Shown here piece by piece: positions 24,315 through 34,633 of a stretch of 64,000 nt of DNA (within the stretch, counting starts at the first letter, position 1; every line of letters starts with the position of its first letter). Made by a program: the position numbers and the translations under genes. Location of the stretch: positions 558,001 to 622,000 of the forward strand of contig JALBUN010000023.1 of NCBI GenBank assembly GCA_025174535.1. Direction: 5' to 3'. The stretch comes from Cantharellus purpuraceus. Its lineage: Eukaryota; Basidiomycota; Agaricomycetes; Cantharellales; Hydnaceae. Under the pieces are notes generated by a model, which was not told the DNA's origin, searched no databases, and saw nothing but the letters and a program-made list of their open reading frames with translations.

Positions 24315-25428
24315 ATGGCATCCATCGCAAAGGCGCAGGAGGTCAATGCCCAAAAGGCGGCACGGAAAGGGAAACGAAAGCACATCGATGATATAGATGT
24401 GGTGCCCGTTGATGGAAAGACAAGCCCTCCACCAGAGAAAAAACGGAGAAATAAGCAGCGTGTGCTGCTACTTTCTTCGCGGGGTGTCACTCATCGAATG
24501 AGGCATCTCATGAACGATCTAGAGGCATTGTTACCTCATGTGAAGAAAGGCAAGTTCGGCGCTTCACCATTTAATGTGGGATTTAAACACGATACAGATT
24601 CGAAGCTTGATTCCAAGTCTCAGCTTCATCTCCTCCCAGAACTAGCGGATCTTAACAACTGTAACAACACACTTTACTTTGAAGCACGGAGGCATGAGGA
24701 TCTATACTTATGGGCAGCCAAAACACCTAACGGACCTAGTGTCAAAATGCATGTTCAAAACGTTCACACAATGGATGAGCTCAAGATGACCGGGAATTGT
24801 CTAAAGGGCAGTCGCGGTATCTTGAGTTTTGATGAAGCATTCGATGCCACAGAGTCAGGAAGGCTTATAAAGGAGCTTTTCACTCATGTGCGTTCTGATC
24901 CGGTTGTGATCTCGCATGCTTATCATCCCTTACTAGATGTTTGGCGTACCTCCAGGAGCCCGCCGCGCAAAACCTTTTATAGATCACGTCTTGACATTCT
25001 CCATGCTTGACTCAAAGATTTGGTTCCGTAATTTTCAGGTGAAGCTGACGGCCCGTCTACGTCTATCTCAAACCAACTCTAGTCACTTCTAGATCTTAGA
25101 GAAAGACCCGACGCAGCCTAATAGTGCCACGAAAATGTCGTTGGTCGAAATCGGTCCCCGATTTGTGTTGACACCCATCCGTATCTTTGAAGGAGCATTT
25201 GGGGGCGCAACCGTTTTCTCAAATCCAGGTAACTTCCCGCATTTCAGCAGGAGCCGAACTAACAATCTCTCAGAGTTTGTATCGCCTGCCGCCGTACGTT
25301 CCTCACTCAAGCGCAAGGCAGGTGACAAGTACAAGAAGAGGAAGGATGCACAAGCCGAAAGTCGATTGAGAGCTGACAAGCGGAGACGAGAAGAAGATGA
25401 ACTCGCTGTTACCAAAGTTTTTGCTTAA
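24315..25428 (+). CDS. BRX1: Ribosome biogenesis protein BRX1 (Brix domain)
   Basis: Exons 24315-24887, 24937-25038, 25093-25228 and 25274-25428 give 322 codons. The Brix domain shows RVLLLSSRGVTHRMRHLMND, LHLLPELADLNNCNNTLYFE, LYLWAAKTPNGPSVKMHVQN, GSRGILSFD, HMFGVPPGARRAKPFIDHVL, WFRNFQILEKD and LVEIGPRFVLTPIRIFEGAF. After a 45 bp intron comes FSNPEFVSPAAVR and a basic Lys/Arg-rich tail. BRX1 acts with EBP2 in early 60S assembly in the nucleolus. The last intron is a multiple of three and has no stop codon, so retention would insert 15 residues without a frameshift. Its ACTAAC branch site and the family sequence NP-EFVSP argue that it is spliced. Confidence 0.96.
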
Positions 25429-25625
25429 CTAGCTACACGTACTACTTTCGCATTAGACTCCTATGACATGAGTCTGCGCCTCCTGTAGCCTGAGTGCTGA
25501 ACGCGCGTCTGAACCTTTTCGTTCGAGGCAGGAGTGACGGAGTCACCATCCATTGTACTACAGAGAGGTCCACAGCGCGTCTCCAAAGTGAGCGCACGTT
25601 CTCATCTCTGTGAAACGTGCAGGCT

Positions 25626-27036
25626 ATGGCGGCATTATACAATGCACAAACTGCAGTGGAGCAATTTGCATCCATTTTACGGCGACGGTATCATGTCTAT
25701 TTCCACTTAGTGACTCTAGCTTACATACTAGGCATAGACAATTAGTCGGTGCAAGACTTACTGCGCTAAAAACAGTCAACGTGCTTCGACAGGTCATTGC
25801 AACCGCCCATTTTGCTACCATCGAGGAATTGATTGACCTGCTAAAGACTGTGGGTCAACAGCTACAAGGTGCTCAGCCCAAAGGTAAGTACCCGATTCCC
25901 TTGCAATGTTGATCCCACCGAGACTATTGAGTTCCTAGAACGCAGCGTGGGGAATGTGGTGCTCAAAATGATCCATCTCATTCGCGAAGAGCATGGAGCA
26001 GTGTCGAGCACCCAAACTAACACAGCCCCTAAAATTTCTATCGCCAATTTCGTGCTGCTCGGGCAACCTCGACGGCAGCGCAATGTGCCCAAGAACATCG
26101 AGTTAAAAGGACTACAAGAGCATTTATCTTCAGAGCCCGATAGTTTTGCAAAGACCATGAAACCCGTAATCATTGAGGCCATTCAAGATGTACAGTATGA
26201 ATTAGAAACTGTGTATGAAAATGTAGCCAAAAATGCGAAGGATCACGTACACTCTGAGTGAGTTTGCACACTTCTTCTATTGTTCACTCAAACGTACTTG
26301 TCTGCAGTGAAATCGTGCTCACCATAGGTTCCTCCCGTACAGTAGAAGCCTTTTTGAAATCGGCTGCCCATCATCGCAGATTCACGGTCATCGTCGCTGA
26401 AACGGCACCCTCGTAAGTCTCCTATGTATGTTCAAGTTGTGATTGTTTGACTTCGACGGAGAACAGGTATAGTGGTCATACAATGGCCCGCTCTCTTTCT
26501 TCGGCTGGAATCTCGACATTTCTTGTGCCCGACTCATCAATTTTTGCAATGATGTCTCGCGTGAATAAGGTCATCATCGGCGCACACGCAGTTCTCGCAA
26601 ATGGCGGTTTGTTCGCCACATCTGGCTCTTCCTTGGCAGCCACAGCTGCTCGAGCACATAGCACGCCCGTAGTGGTGTGTGTTGGGCAGTTCAAGTTCAC
26701 TCCGAAATGGACCATCCACCGACACCACGGTGCATTAGATTTCGGTAACCCCAGCCATGTATTAGGATTTCAGGAAGGGAATCTTGTGAACACTGTCGAC
26801 GTCATCAATCCAACATTCGATTATGTTGAACCAGAGCTGGTTGACGTTTTCATAACCAATGAGTATGTAATGTCGAATACTTATGAGCATGATGCCTGAT
26901 ATCTTGACACTAGTGGTGATCATCCGCCTTCATCGGTATATCGGTAAGTGTGGTAATCGGTACGCCACAGTTGACCTTATTCATTGATACGAATGGTAGT
27001 CTAATCAAAGAGACATATGGGGATGAGGAGTTATGA
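25626..27036 (+). CDS. GCD7: Translation initiation factor eIF2B subunit beta
   Basis: Regulatory subunit of the GDP/GTP exchange factor for eIF2. It starts [20 protein letters not shown] at 25626 and joins [20 protein letters not shown] after the first intron. Later IF-2B-fold segments are [100 protein letters not shown] and [18 protein letters not shown]. The last exons give [21 protein letters not shown], stop 27034-27036. The N-terminal half has the helical region typical of alpha/beta/delta subunits. The family pattern EFLEKSVGNVVLRVLHIIRE marks beta. The GUF1 stop codon lies only 29 bp beyond on the opposite strand. Confidence 0.95.
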
Positions 27037-27065
27037 GAGGCCGTGTTAGAGAACTATTGTATTAA

Positions 27066-30000
27066 TCATTGCCCTTTTTTTGTGCTGAGAATCTCATAGA
27101 AGGCCTCCTGTGGTAGGTCTATAGACCCGACTCGTTTCATTCGCTTTTTGCTTTTCTTTGATGCAGAATTGGATCGTAAGCCACCCTTTCAAATAAAGAT
27201 GGGTAAGTTGGACCTACCTTCTGATTTTCAAGATGCTTCAGCTTGCGTTCATGATGACCACCGTATAATCCGGCAGTGACGTCCTTTCGTATGGCTGAGA
27301 GGTTACCCCGTGCCACGACTTTATTGCCAATCGTCGCCTGGATGGCGAGCTCAAATAGTTGCCTGGGAATCACTTTCGCTACACCAGCCGGGTGTTGGTG
27401 GGACGTGATGACAAAATGTTTGACCACTAACTTAGTTTCTTGACCCATGTTTGGCCGATGTGCGCTGCAGCAGACAAATGCACAACTAATGCCAGCGCAT
27501 CAACTGGCTTGTGGTTCAGAAGGAATGACATCTAAAATAGGTTAGATATAGATGAGTAAGTTTTGTATATATCATTTCACCTTCCCGAGTTTGCTGCGTC
27601 GGTAACCCGCATCTTCGTAGCTGTGAAGACTTCAGTTTATGAGAGAATACGAGCCAAATGGCATACTCAACTCGAAACTTGCAAATCCAGAACTTCTTGA
27701 TTTCAACTTGTCGAAGAAATCAGTCACAATTTCGCTGAGAGGGATTGTACAAGATATCATGATGCGGGATGAAGTGGCTGAGAGATCCAAAAACTTATGA
27801 TCCAGCTCCTCCGCCCGGTGCGACGTACAAAGATCGATCATTTCTCCGAGGTAATCTTTGGCATAAATGTATAGATGAGTACAAACCACAACACCGCATG
27901 AGATGGTGGCCAGGTCATTGCATACCCTGAGGGACTATTATAGAGGCTTTTACCATGGGTTCCTGTACCTCGACAACATTTGCCCTAGGATCTTGGACTT
28001 CCGGAAACTCCGTCGGATTACTGATAATCTTTGTGTGATCTTTATATACAACTGGAAACAAGGTTGATCATTGCCCTAATAATAAAGCCTGGTGTTGCCT
28101 ACCCTTATAAGGAACAGTGGGAGCAGTAATTATTATGTTGGCATTGTACTCGTCCTCTAGGCGTTGTCGAAAGACATCCTGCAGCATCCATTAGTCTGCA
28201 CTCAAATGAAACCAAGAGGGATGACCATGTGTAATGTCCCAAAGAATCCTAATCGCAGTCCTTGCCCCAATGCAGATGACGAATCTCGTTGCACAGTCAC
28301 TGACCGATCTGTCAATGTCAACTAGATACGTCAAGTTAGATACGTCAAGTTAGATACGACTTGTGGTGATGCAATTAGAAATCACTCTTTGAATAGACTC
28401 TTCTAGTTTGGGGAAATCGTTGGAGTCCACAGGGTATACACCAGCAAAAACCTGATGCCCGTGAGCGATATAGCATATAACCTTCAGGGAGATGCAAACC
28501 GACCATTGCCTTCGTTGGTGTAAACTCTGGCAAGGCATCGACACTTTCACCGACACGGTGTAAAGTATCACCGATATGAGCTTCAACAAAAAAAGAAGTA
28601 AGCGACTGTTAACAAATCATAGACTTGAGAACCTGCCTTCTGAATGCTGTTTCATATTGCATGCTGCAGCACAATACTAGTTAGCCAGACTAGAAACTAT
28701 CTCTAGATTTCTACCTACCAACATATCCAACTTGACCTGCGCACAAATGTGAGGTAGACACCTCCTCCGGATGCATGATGCCTATGTCAATGATTTCATA
28801 TTTTTTCCGAGTATGGCAAGACTGTATTTTGTCTCCTAGCATTGGCTCATAAAGTCCCAGAATAAATGATCTACGAGCCGAGGGGTTACGAACCTTTTGA
28901 CAAGGTTCCTCCTTGCACATTTATTAGCGAAACGACACCGCGATATCGATCGTAACTAATTGGACAACGTTGTCCGAATAAGATACACCTTAGGATCAAC
29001 GCATACCAAAGCGCACTGTGCTCACGAGGAATCGAACAGAAGGGCTTTTAAAGGAGCCGTTGGCTGGCTGCTTGGGGGTGGTATGCGCTCTACGATAGCT
29101 TGGAGAACTTCCGGCACACCACGTCCGGACTTAGCAGATATCAACAAAATGTCTGTAGGTGATGTGCCAAAGATAGTTTCCATTTGCGCTGTGACACGCT
29201 GAATGTCAGCCGCTGGCAAATCGATCTAAAATAAATAAATAAAAATTCTCAGCTGATGACATATATAAAGTTTGGAAATTAGCTGCCTTGTTCAAAACCG
29301 GGATGATCATTAGCCCCTTATCTTTTGCTATATGAAAAACTGAGATCGTCTGAGCTTGGATACCTTGTGAAGCATCAACTAGTAATAGAGCTCCTTGACA
29401 AGCTGCCAGGCTTCGTGAGACCTCCCATGAAAAGTCCACATGGCCTATCTAGAGTGTAAGTTTAGGACACTGATACTGATGGGTGCATACCAGGAGTGTC
29501 GATAAGATTTAGTAGGAAGGTCTGGGACTTGTATGGATAAAACATGCTGGATAACAAAGATAAAATACGGTACTTCGGTAAAAAAAATTGTACATACCTG
29601 GCTGTCTGGGCCTTGACTATTGAATTATGTAGCGTTGTCGTATTGCTAACGTTCGAGTACTACACACACCTGTGATGCCCCTTTCTCTCTCAACTTTTAG
29701 TTTATCCAGGACTTGTTTGTTAGTCCCCGACTTCTTTCGTTGAATCGTATCTGTCAACTAGATACAAAGTGCACATGAAAAAAGCGGGAATGCTGAAAAT
29801 GTGGAGGAGAGTCTAACCTCAAGGAGGCTATTATTCCAAAGAAGGTATGTGTATATTTGAGTCCTCTAAGTCATATAGGGAAACTTACCGATCGGCCAAA
29901 GTAGATTTGCCATGATCTACTGCCCAATGAATAATAAGCAAGAATGATCATCAAGGGTGTACAACGTGCCAATGTGAGCTATTATGGAGAAATTGCTGCG

Positions 30001-30243
30001 AAACATAGGGGTTTAATCTACGAGAAGGATCGTCTGTGAAACCACTTACCGAATTACATCACAGGCGAAGTCTTGCATTCGCACATTAGTTGGAGGTGTG
30101 GGAGCAGGATTACTTATACCGCGCCTCGAGGTGGTGCTAAAAACGCGGGCAGCATCCTGACGATGAATTCTTGCGATTGTTTTCAAATGTACACGTGTCG
30201 ATAGATAACAAGGACGACAAGTTTGGCAAAATTGAGCATGCAT
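27066..30243 (-). CDS. GUF1: Mitochondrial elongation factor 4 GTPase (LepA)
   Basis: Membrane-associated mitochondrial translation GTPase that back-translocates or remobilises ribosomes. The N-terminus from 30243 is Arg/Ser-rich with no acidic start ([19 protein letters not shown]), as expected for a mitochondrial presequence. Spliced motifs are [17 protein letters not shown] (G1), [14 protein letters not shown] (G2), [20 protein letters not shown] (G3), IPVLNKIDL (G4) and [20 protein letters not shown] (G5). Further LepA signatures are [71 protein letters not shown] and the C-terminal [34 protein letters not shown]. The end reads [24 protein letters not shown], stop 27066. About 17 introns. 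One near 28309-28365 holds a 14 bp tandem repeat. Confidence 0.95.
28323..28358. repeat. 14 bp tandem repeat, 2.6 copies, in GUF1 intron
   Basis: TAGATACGTCAAGT occurs at 28323-28336 and 28337-28350, with a partial third copy to 28358. It falls in the intron between the VISN and DRSVTVQRD exons of GUF1. Confidence 0.8.
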
Positions 30244-30298
30244 CAGTTTTTAGAAGACCACCCCGCTTGGAACTCCGACGCGCGGCAGTACCGGTATC
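30244..30298. promoter_or_regulatory. 55 bp divergent spacer between GUF1 and Cwf18 start codons
   Basis: Only 55 bp separate two ATGs facing away from each other, so each promoter must overlap the other gene or its 5' UTR. No TATA box is visible. Confidence 0.6.
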
Positions 30299-30948
30299 AT
30301 GTCTCTAGCAAATGCTGCCAATTCACGCAAAGAACGGTTGCTAGCCCTTCGAAAGAGAAAGGCTGGACAAGACGACACAGAGGTTGGAGAGAATCGGTGC
30401 GCCCTAGCCTTGCACCGTGGCCTTACTACACATTCACACAACTATTTCAGGGACGAACCACAACCAGTCCGATTGAAGCAGCGCAATTTTGATCCAGATA
30501 CACGTACTTTACGCAAGCGTGACCCGACGGACGCATTAGGGGATACCGTAGAAAGGGATGTGGAAGGTGTTGCGGAGCAGATCATTGCTGAAGATGCCGA
30601 ACGACGACAACAGGAGCTGGTATGTATGACCCCGAGATTCTCATAATGAACATAGCCAAAACATCGGTACATTAGGATCTCCTAAACATAGCACCAAAAC
30701 GACCCAACTGGGATTTGAAGCGCGAGATGCAGAGGAAGTTGGCGAAACTCGATGGAAAAACCACCGAAGCAATCCACACGCTCATCCGTAAGTGATTCGC
30801 ATTCGAAGTCGCCTCTGGCTGTGATATTCACCTGTTCATGGTAGGTCAGAGGATTATTGCTCAAAAAGGGGGTGATGATGATTTAGTCGGTGCACTGAAT
30901 GCTCATGAGAAAGGCCGCGAGGCAGAGAATGACTCTGATGATGATTAA
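30299..30948 (+). CDS. cwf18: Pre-mRNA splicing factor Cwf18 / CCDC12 homologue
   Basis: Small spliceosome (Cdc5/Prp19-associated) protein. Four exons: MSLANAANSRKERLLALRKR.. to VGENR; then DEPQPVRLKQRNFDPDTRTL..RRQQEL; then LDLLNIAPKRPNWDLKREMQ..EAIHTLIR; then RQRIIAQKGGDDDLVGAL..DSDDD, stop 30946-30948. The block RNFDPDTRTL plus IAPKRPNWDLKR is the diagnostic core of the family. The whole protein is basic, coiled coil and about 160 residues, the usual length. It is divergent from GUF1 with a 55 bp spacer. Confidence 0.92.
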
Positions 30949-31097
30949 CCAATATGTACACGTGGCAAATTCGTTGTATGTCATCAGATCTATTCGATTC
31001 CGGAATTATGTCTACTCTCGTAATACTTGTCTAGGGATAGCAGCTATTGTACTTCTCAAACAGCAGATGGATTCCCAAATGGATGCCTGTCAACATT

Positions 31098-31960
31098 TCA
31101 AATTATGTGTTGTGAATTCAGCATCTGAATTAGACGTTGATCCTCCGGTAGCCTCCCCTCATAATGTGATGAACGATGGTAGTAACTCGAAGTATGAGAC
31201 GTCGATGTCGATGCCTGCTGTGCCCTACGACTAATTGTGTTGGCCTCGAGCTCAGGGTCTTTCGTCCTTGATTTACCGCTGCGGTATATCCCCGACGGAA
31301 CCGCGACACTTCGCAGGCTTGGGTCTTCAACTGGCGTCGGAAGTCCATTCAAGTCTGCTTGGGTGAAGTATGCGGTGATATGCCACTTCTTCAGCTTCGA
31401 ACTTTTTGGATCATTCATCCAAGCGGAATATGCCTGCTTGACAAGACCCATGGGGTGCCCGCCTGCTCGAGGGAACTGCGAATACCGCCCTGGACGTGAA
31501 TGTCCTTGGGGTGTCGAATCTACGAACCTATAGGATCCAGCAGGGTTGACCCTTGGACCCGCGACTGCGTGTCAGAAATGCTATCCGTTCAGTTCAACAA
31601 ATTAACGCACTGGGATCCTTCCGGTATCTTTTCCTGAAACCTGACGTTAGTGTCCGACATATCTTTCGAAGGTTTCCCACAAACCTCGTAGAACAAGAAG
31701 GGCTCACGTGCACGAGACTGGGTCCACATCCTTCCGTCCGTCCAACGCTTCAAACCGTATTCGTCGTCACTTTCCTCCCAGACAAAGACGGCACCAGAGC
31801 GTATAAACATACTTCGCTCTCCCTCGTTGAGGCGGCGTTCTACTAGCTGGAGAACGCCAGATCGGACTGCCTCGAGCACGATCTGCGCATCACGAGCATC
31901 TCGGATGCGAAGGCGTGGATGGGTAGGCCGCTGTAAGTCCTGCACTGGGGAAAAAAACAT
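31098..31960 (-). CDS. WOPR-domain transcription factor (Gti1/Pac2 family)
   Basis: DNA-binding regulator of the Wor1/Ryp1/Gti1/Pac2 family, which controls morphology, mating or development in fungi. WOPRa is PRLRIRDARDAQIVLEAVRS..LVERRLNEGERSMFIRSGAV, then VFVWEE, LKRWTDGRMWTQSR and FLFYE. WOPRb is GGHPMGLVKQAYSAWMNDP, KLKKWHITAYFTQADLNGLP. An intron near 31540-31606 joins IPEGSQ to VNPAGSYRFVDSTPQG. The start is uncertain. ATG 31960 (MFFSPVQDLQRPTHPRLRIR) is preferred, but the frame opens to 32017. The C-terminal tail after the domain is short and Ser/His-rich, ending LNSQHII. With about 265 residues it is at the short end of the family. Confidence 0.87.
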
Positions 31961-32589
31961 GACAATAGGTCGATGTAGGGGGGTGAATTGAACGGCGAGG
32001 AAACTCGAGAACAACAAAATCTCTTTTCAACGCTCTCTATGAAGTGAGGTGGTGGTAGCTACACTGGGTCAGAGAGGAGAGGACTATATGCCAGCTAGAG
32101 ATGGGTCTTACACGGAAGGGCATCTCGCAGAATAGGACTTATAGCTCCGCAGTGCCTGCCGGAGGTTTCGCGGTCGATTTGACACAGTTCGTGGGTACGA
32201 TAGTGACGGACCATTGCGTGGCAAATGCAAGAGCGGAAGGGTGAGCCGAAGAAAGTCTCTCCAGGGATGAGCAAGGGGGCGCATCGGTCACCTCTAAAAG
32301 CCTAAATGCGACAAGTGTAGGGGAGCCGACATCGAAGACGCCCCCTATTGACCCAGATGACCAAATAATAGGATATTCGAGAGTATAACCAGCTTCCGAT
32401 GGATATTTCAGAGGTGCTCTGCAGGCTTTAGGTACCATCGGTACGATTTGATGGCTGGGCGACATATATATCACACTACGATGCATACAACACCCTGCAT
32501 CGCTATATGATTCGCTGTCCGCATACCAGAAGTGGATTCACTGTTTGTGGTAATGTAAAAAATTGTAAAATCTACATATTTGGTATTTC
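31961..32589. other. Spacer with a Pro/Ala-rich open frame, no supported gene
   Basis: Includes the WOPR promoter. A minus-strand frame at 32139-32486 (115 residues) is open, but it has no motif and no clear splice context. I cannot say that it is coding. Confidence 0.3.
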
Positions 32590-33400
32590 CAGGGGCTCTG
32601 CCAGTTCCCACACCAAATTTGTGGCGTCGCACTGGTCGGACTGCATCGGCGTCAATTAACTTGTGCATGTGGCGCTTATTACCATAACTTAAGCGGGTGT
32701 CCTTACAGACAAGCCGTAGTGTTCGACACACTGGGCGTGAGGCGGAGCCACTAGTCCTCAGAGACGCAATGTAGCATAGATAACTCTTATGGCAAATCCG
32801 CAGACGAGACACCCAATCCTTCAATTTTAAACAGCAAAAAAGAAAACCAATTTGATTCAAGATAGCCACGCCGACACTTCCGATATCTAGACTGTTCAGT
32901 GTTCTTCTCAGGCGCCACATCAGCACGGGAGACTTGTAACTTTACACCATGTCTATGAAAATCATGGCTTCCACGAATTGCGGGGGTAGTCATAACGCTA
33001 GTCGCTGGAACAACCCAAGGGCTCTGATATCCGAAGTCTCGATTCGTAAGCATCAAATCAGCAATGTCGCTGGCAGGGTCACCGCAGTCAGGGCACAAGA
33101 GTATCATCAATGCCTCTTGCGCACGGGCTTGACGATGTACTACACTGAGAAACTGTGGTTCAGAGGCCTGGGTAGTCAAGAAGTTGTTGGTGGCTTTTTG
33201 AAGCAGTGACAAAGCCCGCTGTGAACTTCATATTGACTTACTCCGGACGCGCAAGCAAACTCGTGACTGTTACGTTCAATGTACACCTTGGCACGGAACT
33301 GTACGGGTGACGATGGAGTACGTATATACTCCAAGGTTCTATGAAACGAAATGTAGGGCTGTACTTCATTGGTTGATGAAAGAACGCCTTGTCAGATTCA
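32590..33400 (-). CDS. Unrecognised gene, probably real
   Basis: Two minus-strand stretches look coding and splice well. Upstream, SPVQFRAKVYIERNSHEFAC ends at a GTAAGT donor near 33245. It joins, after an AG near 33208, RALSLLQKATNNFLTTQASE, then ARAQEALMILLCPDCGDPAS and DIADLMLTNRDFGYQSPW. Further down, a possible last exon reads SDQCDATNLVWELAEPLEIPNM with a stop near 32572. The middle exons between about 32650 and 32990 are unresolved, as is the start codon. CPDC could be half a zinc site. I do not recognise the family. Its 5' end lies close to the divergent Elongin A start at 33463. Confidence 0.4.
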
Positions 33401-33462
33401 AGAACCGCCATCCGGCCCGAGCGCTAGAGAAGGCTACCGTACCGCACAGTCTTACTGTTGCA

Positions 33463-34633
33463 ATGTCTCCACAAGAGGAATACCACTGCCGGGTCCCAAG
33501 TCTTACACAGTATTGCTATCGATGTGCGCACACATCTCGCTTTTTTTCCTGGCGTCTTACCCAGTTGCACTGGCAGACATCAACTCACATTTGGATGGTG
33601 CGATTTCTTTGCTTAGGGAACTGATTTTCAGCTGTTTGACTTGACTTTCTAGCCATATCAAGTCTGGGGGATACACCTTACCGTCTGTGTGAGCCCATTC
33701 TCCGAAGTTGCTCTGCAGAACAGCTGCTCGCACTCGAAAAGAACTCATCGGTGAGCAAGGATAGACTGCTTTAGGCGATGATGCTGAGCTCTGCATCTCT
33801 GTTTGTGTTTACTACAGCATTTGGAAAGCGAAGATCAGGGTATGCGTCCTCCTTCATTCTCGCCAACAGTGACTTACTCTCAGCGTCACAACAGCAGTCT
33901 GGCAGGGCTTCTGCTTTCGAGATTTTCCTAGATCTAAATCTCAGTATGAGAAAAGCGAATTCCCTGAACCTGAATGCTGGAGAGAGCAATACTTTGTATG
34001 ACGTGTGACTTTTACCGTGGCATTATTTCTCATGCACATCAACTTTTCCTTTCAGGTCTGCCGTGGGATTGAGGAACGTAGATTAGAGGAGATCGGTACC
34101 CGCATAAGAAATCGACGTGAAGAAGCCGACCAAGAAAAGAAAGACCGTCAAGTGATCTATACAGATCAATTACCTCCCGCCAAGAGAGCCCGATGTAGGT
34201 TCAACTTTGTCTCACAATGTAGCATAGACTGACGTCCAATCCCATCCCAGTCAATCCCGGGCTAAGCAAACCCAAGACTTTAATCGAGAAAACGAGAGCT
34301 GAGTCTATTAAGATTCAACGCTTAGTGTATGGCCCTTCACTGCTGCCGCCCATGTCAACCATGGCCGCGAAACCACGGCTAGTCGCTTCGCCCAAGGCTG
34401 CCCATACCAAAACAATAACAATCTCACCTCCAAAGAAGCCACCAATATACAATCATAACCCAGTTATGGAGAGTAAGCCGGCGAATGCATCACCACCCAA
34501 GCCATTGGCGTCCCCATCAACGGGTGGACACGGGGCGCCCAAGAAAGATCCAATGGCCACCTTGTTCATGCCAAAGCATAGAGCGCATTCACAATTACCT
34601 ACTGGACCACCTGTTTCCATTCGCCGCAAGTGA
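33463..34633 (+). CDS. ELA1: Elongin A (transcription elongation factor / Cul3 ligase subunit)
   Basis: Seven exons, 33463-33523, 33565-33597, 33653-33750, 33818-33839, 33898-33995, 34056-34195 and 34252-34633, add to 278 codons with all phases consistent. The Elongin A core reads CRVPSLTQYCYR, ALADINSHLDAISSLGDTPY, RLCEPILRSCSAEQLLALEK, HLESEDQVWQGFCFRDFPRS, PEPECWREQYFVCRGIEERR and LEEIGTRIRNRREEADQEKK. It then runs to KRARFNPGLSKPKTLIEKTR. It binds Elongin B/C-type partners through the BC/F-box-like N-terminus and acts on stalled RNA polymerase II. The C-terminal 110 residues are Pro/Lys-rich and disordered, ending PPVSIRRK. Tiny exons (33 and 22 nt) make this gene easy to miss. Confidence 0.9.

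Noticed and set aside
32949..33209. Plus-strand 86-residue frame starting MSMKIMASTNCGG
   Set aside because: Antisense to the better-supported minus-strand exon with LLCPDCGDPASD.
33557..33989. Minus-strand frames including VYPPDLIWLESQVKQLK that look protein-like
   Set aside because: The plus strand here spells Elongin A with consistent splicing and all phases, so these are shadows.
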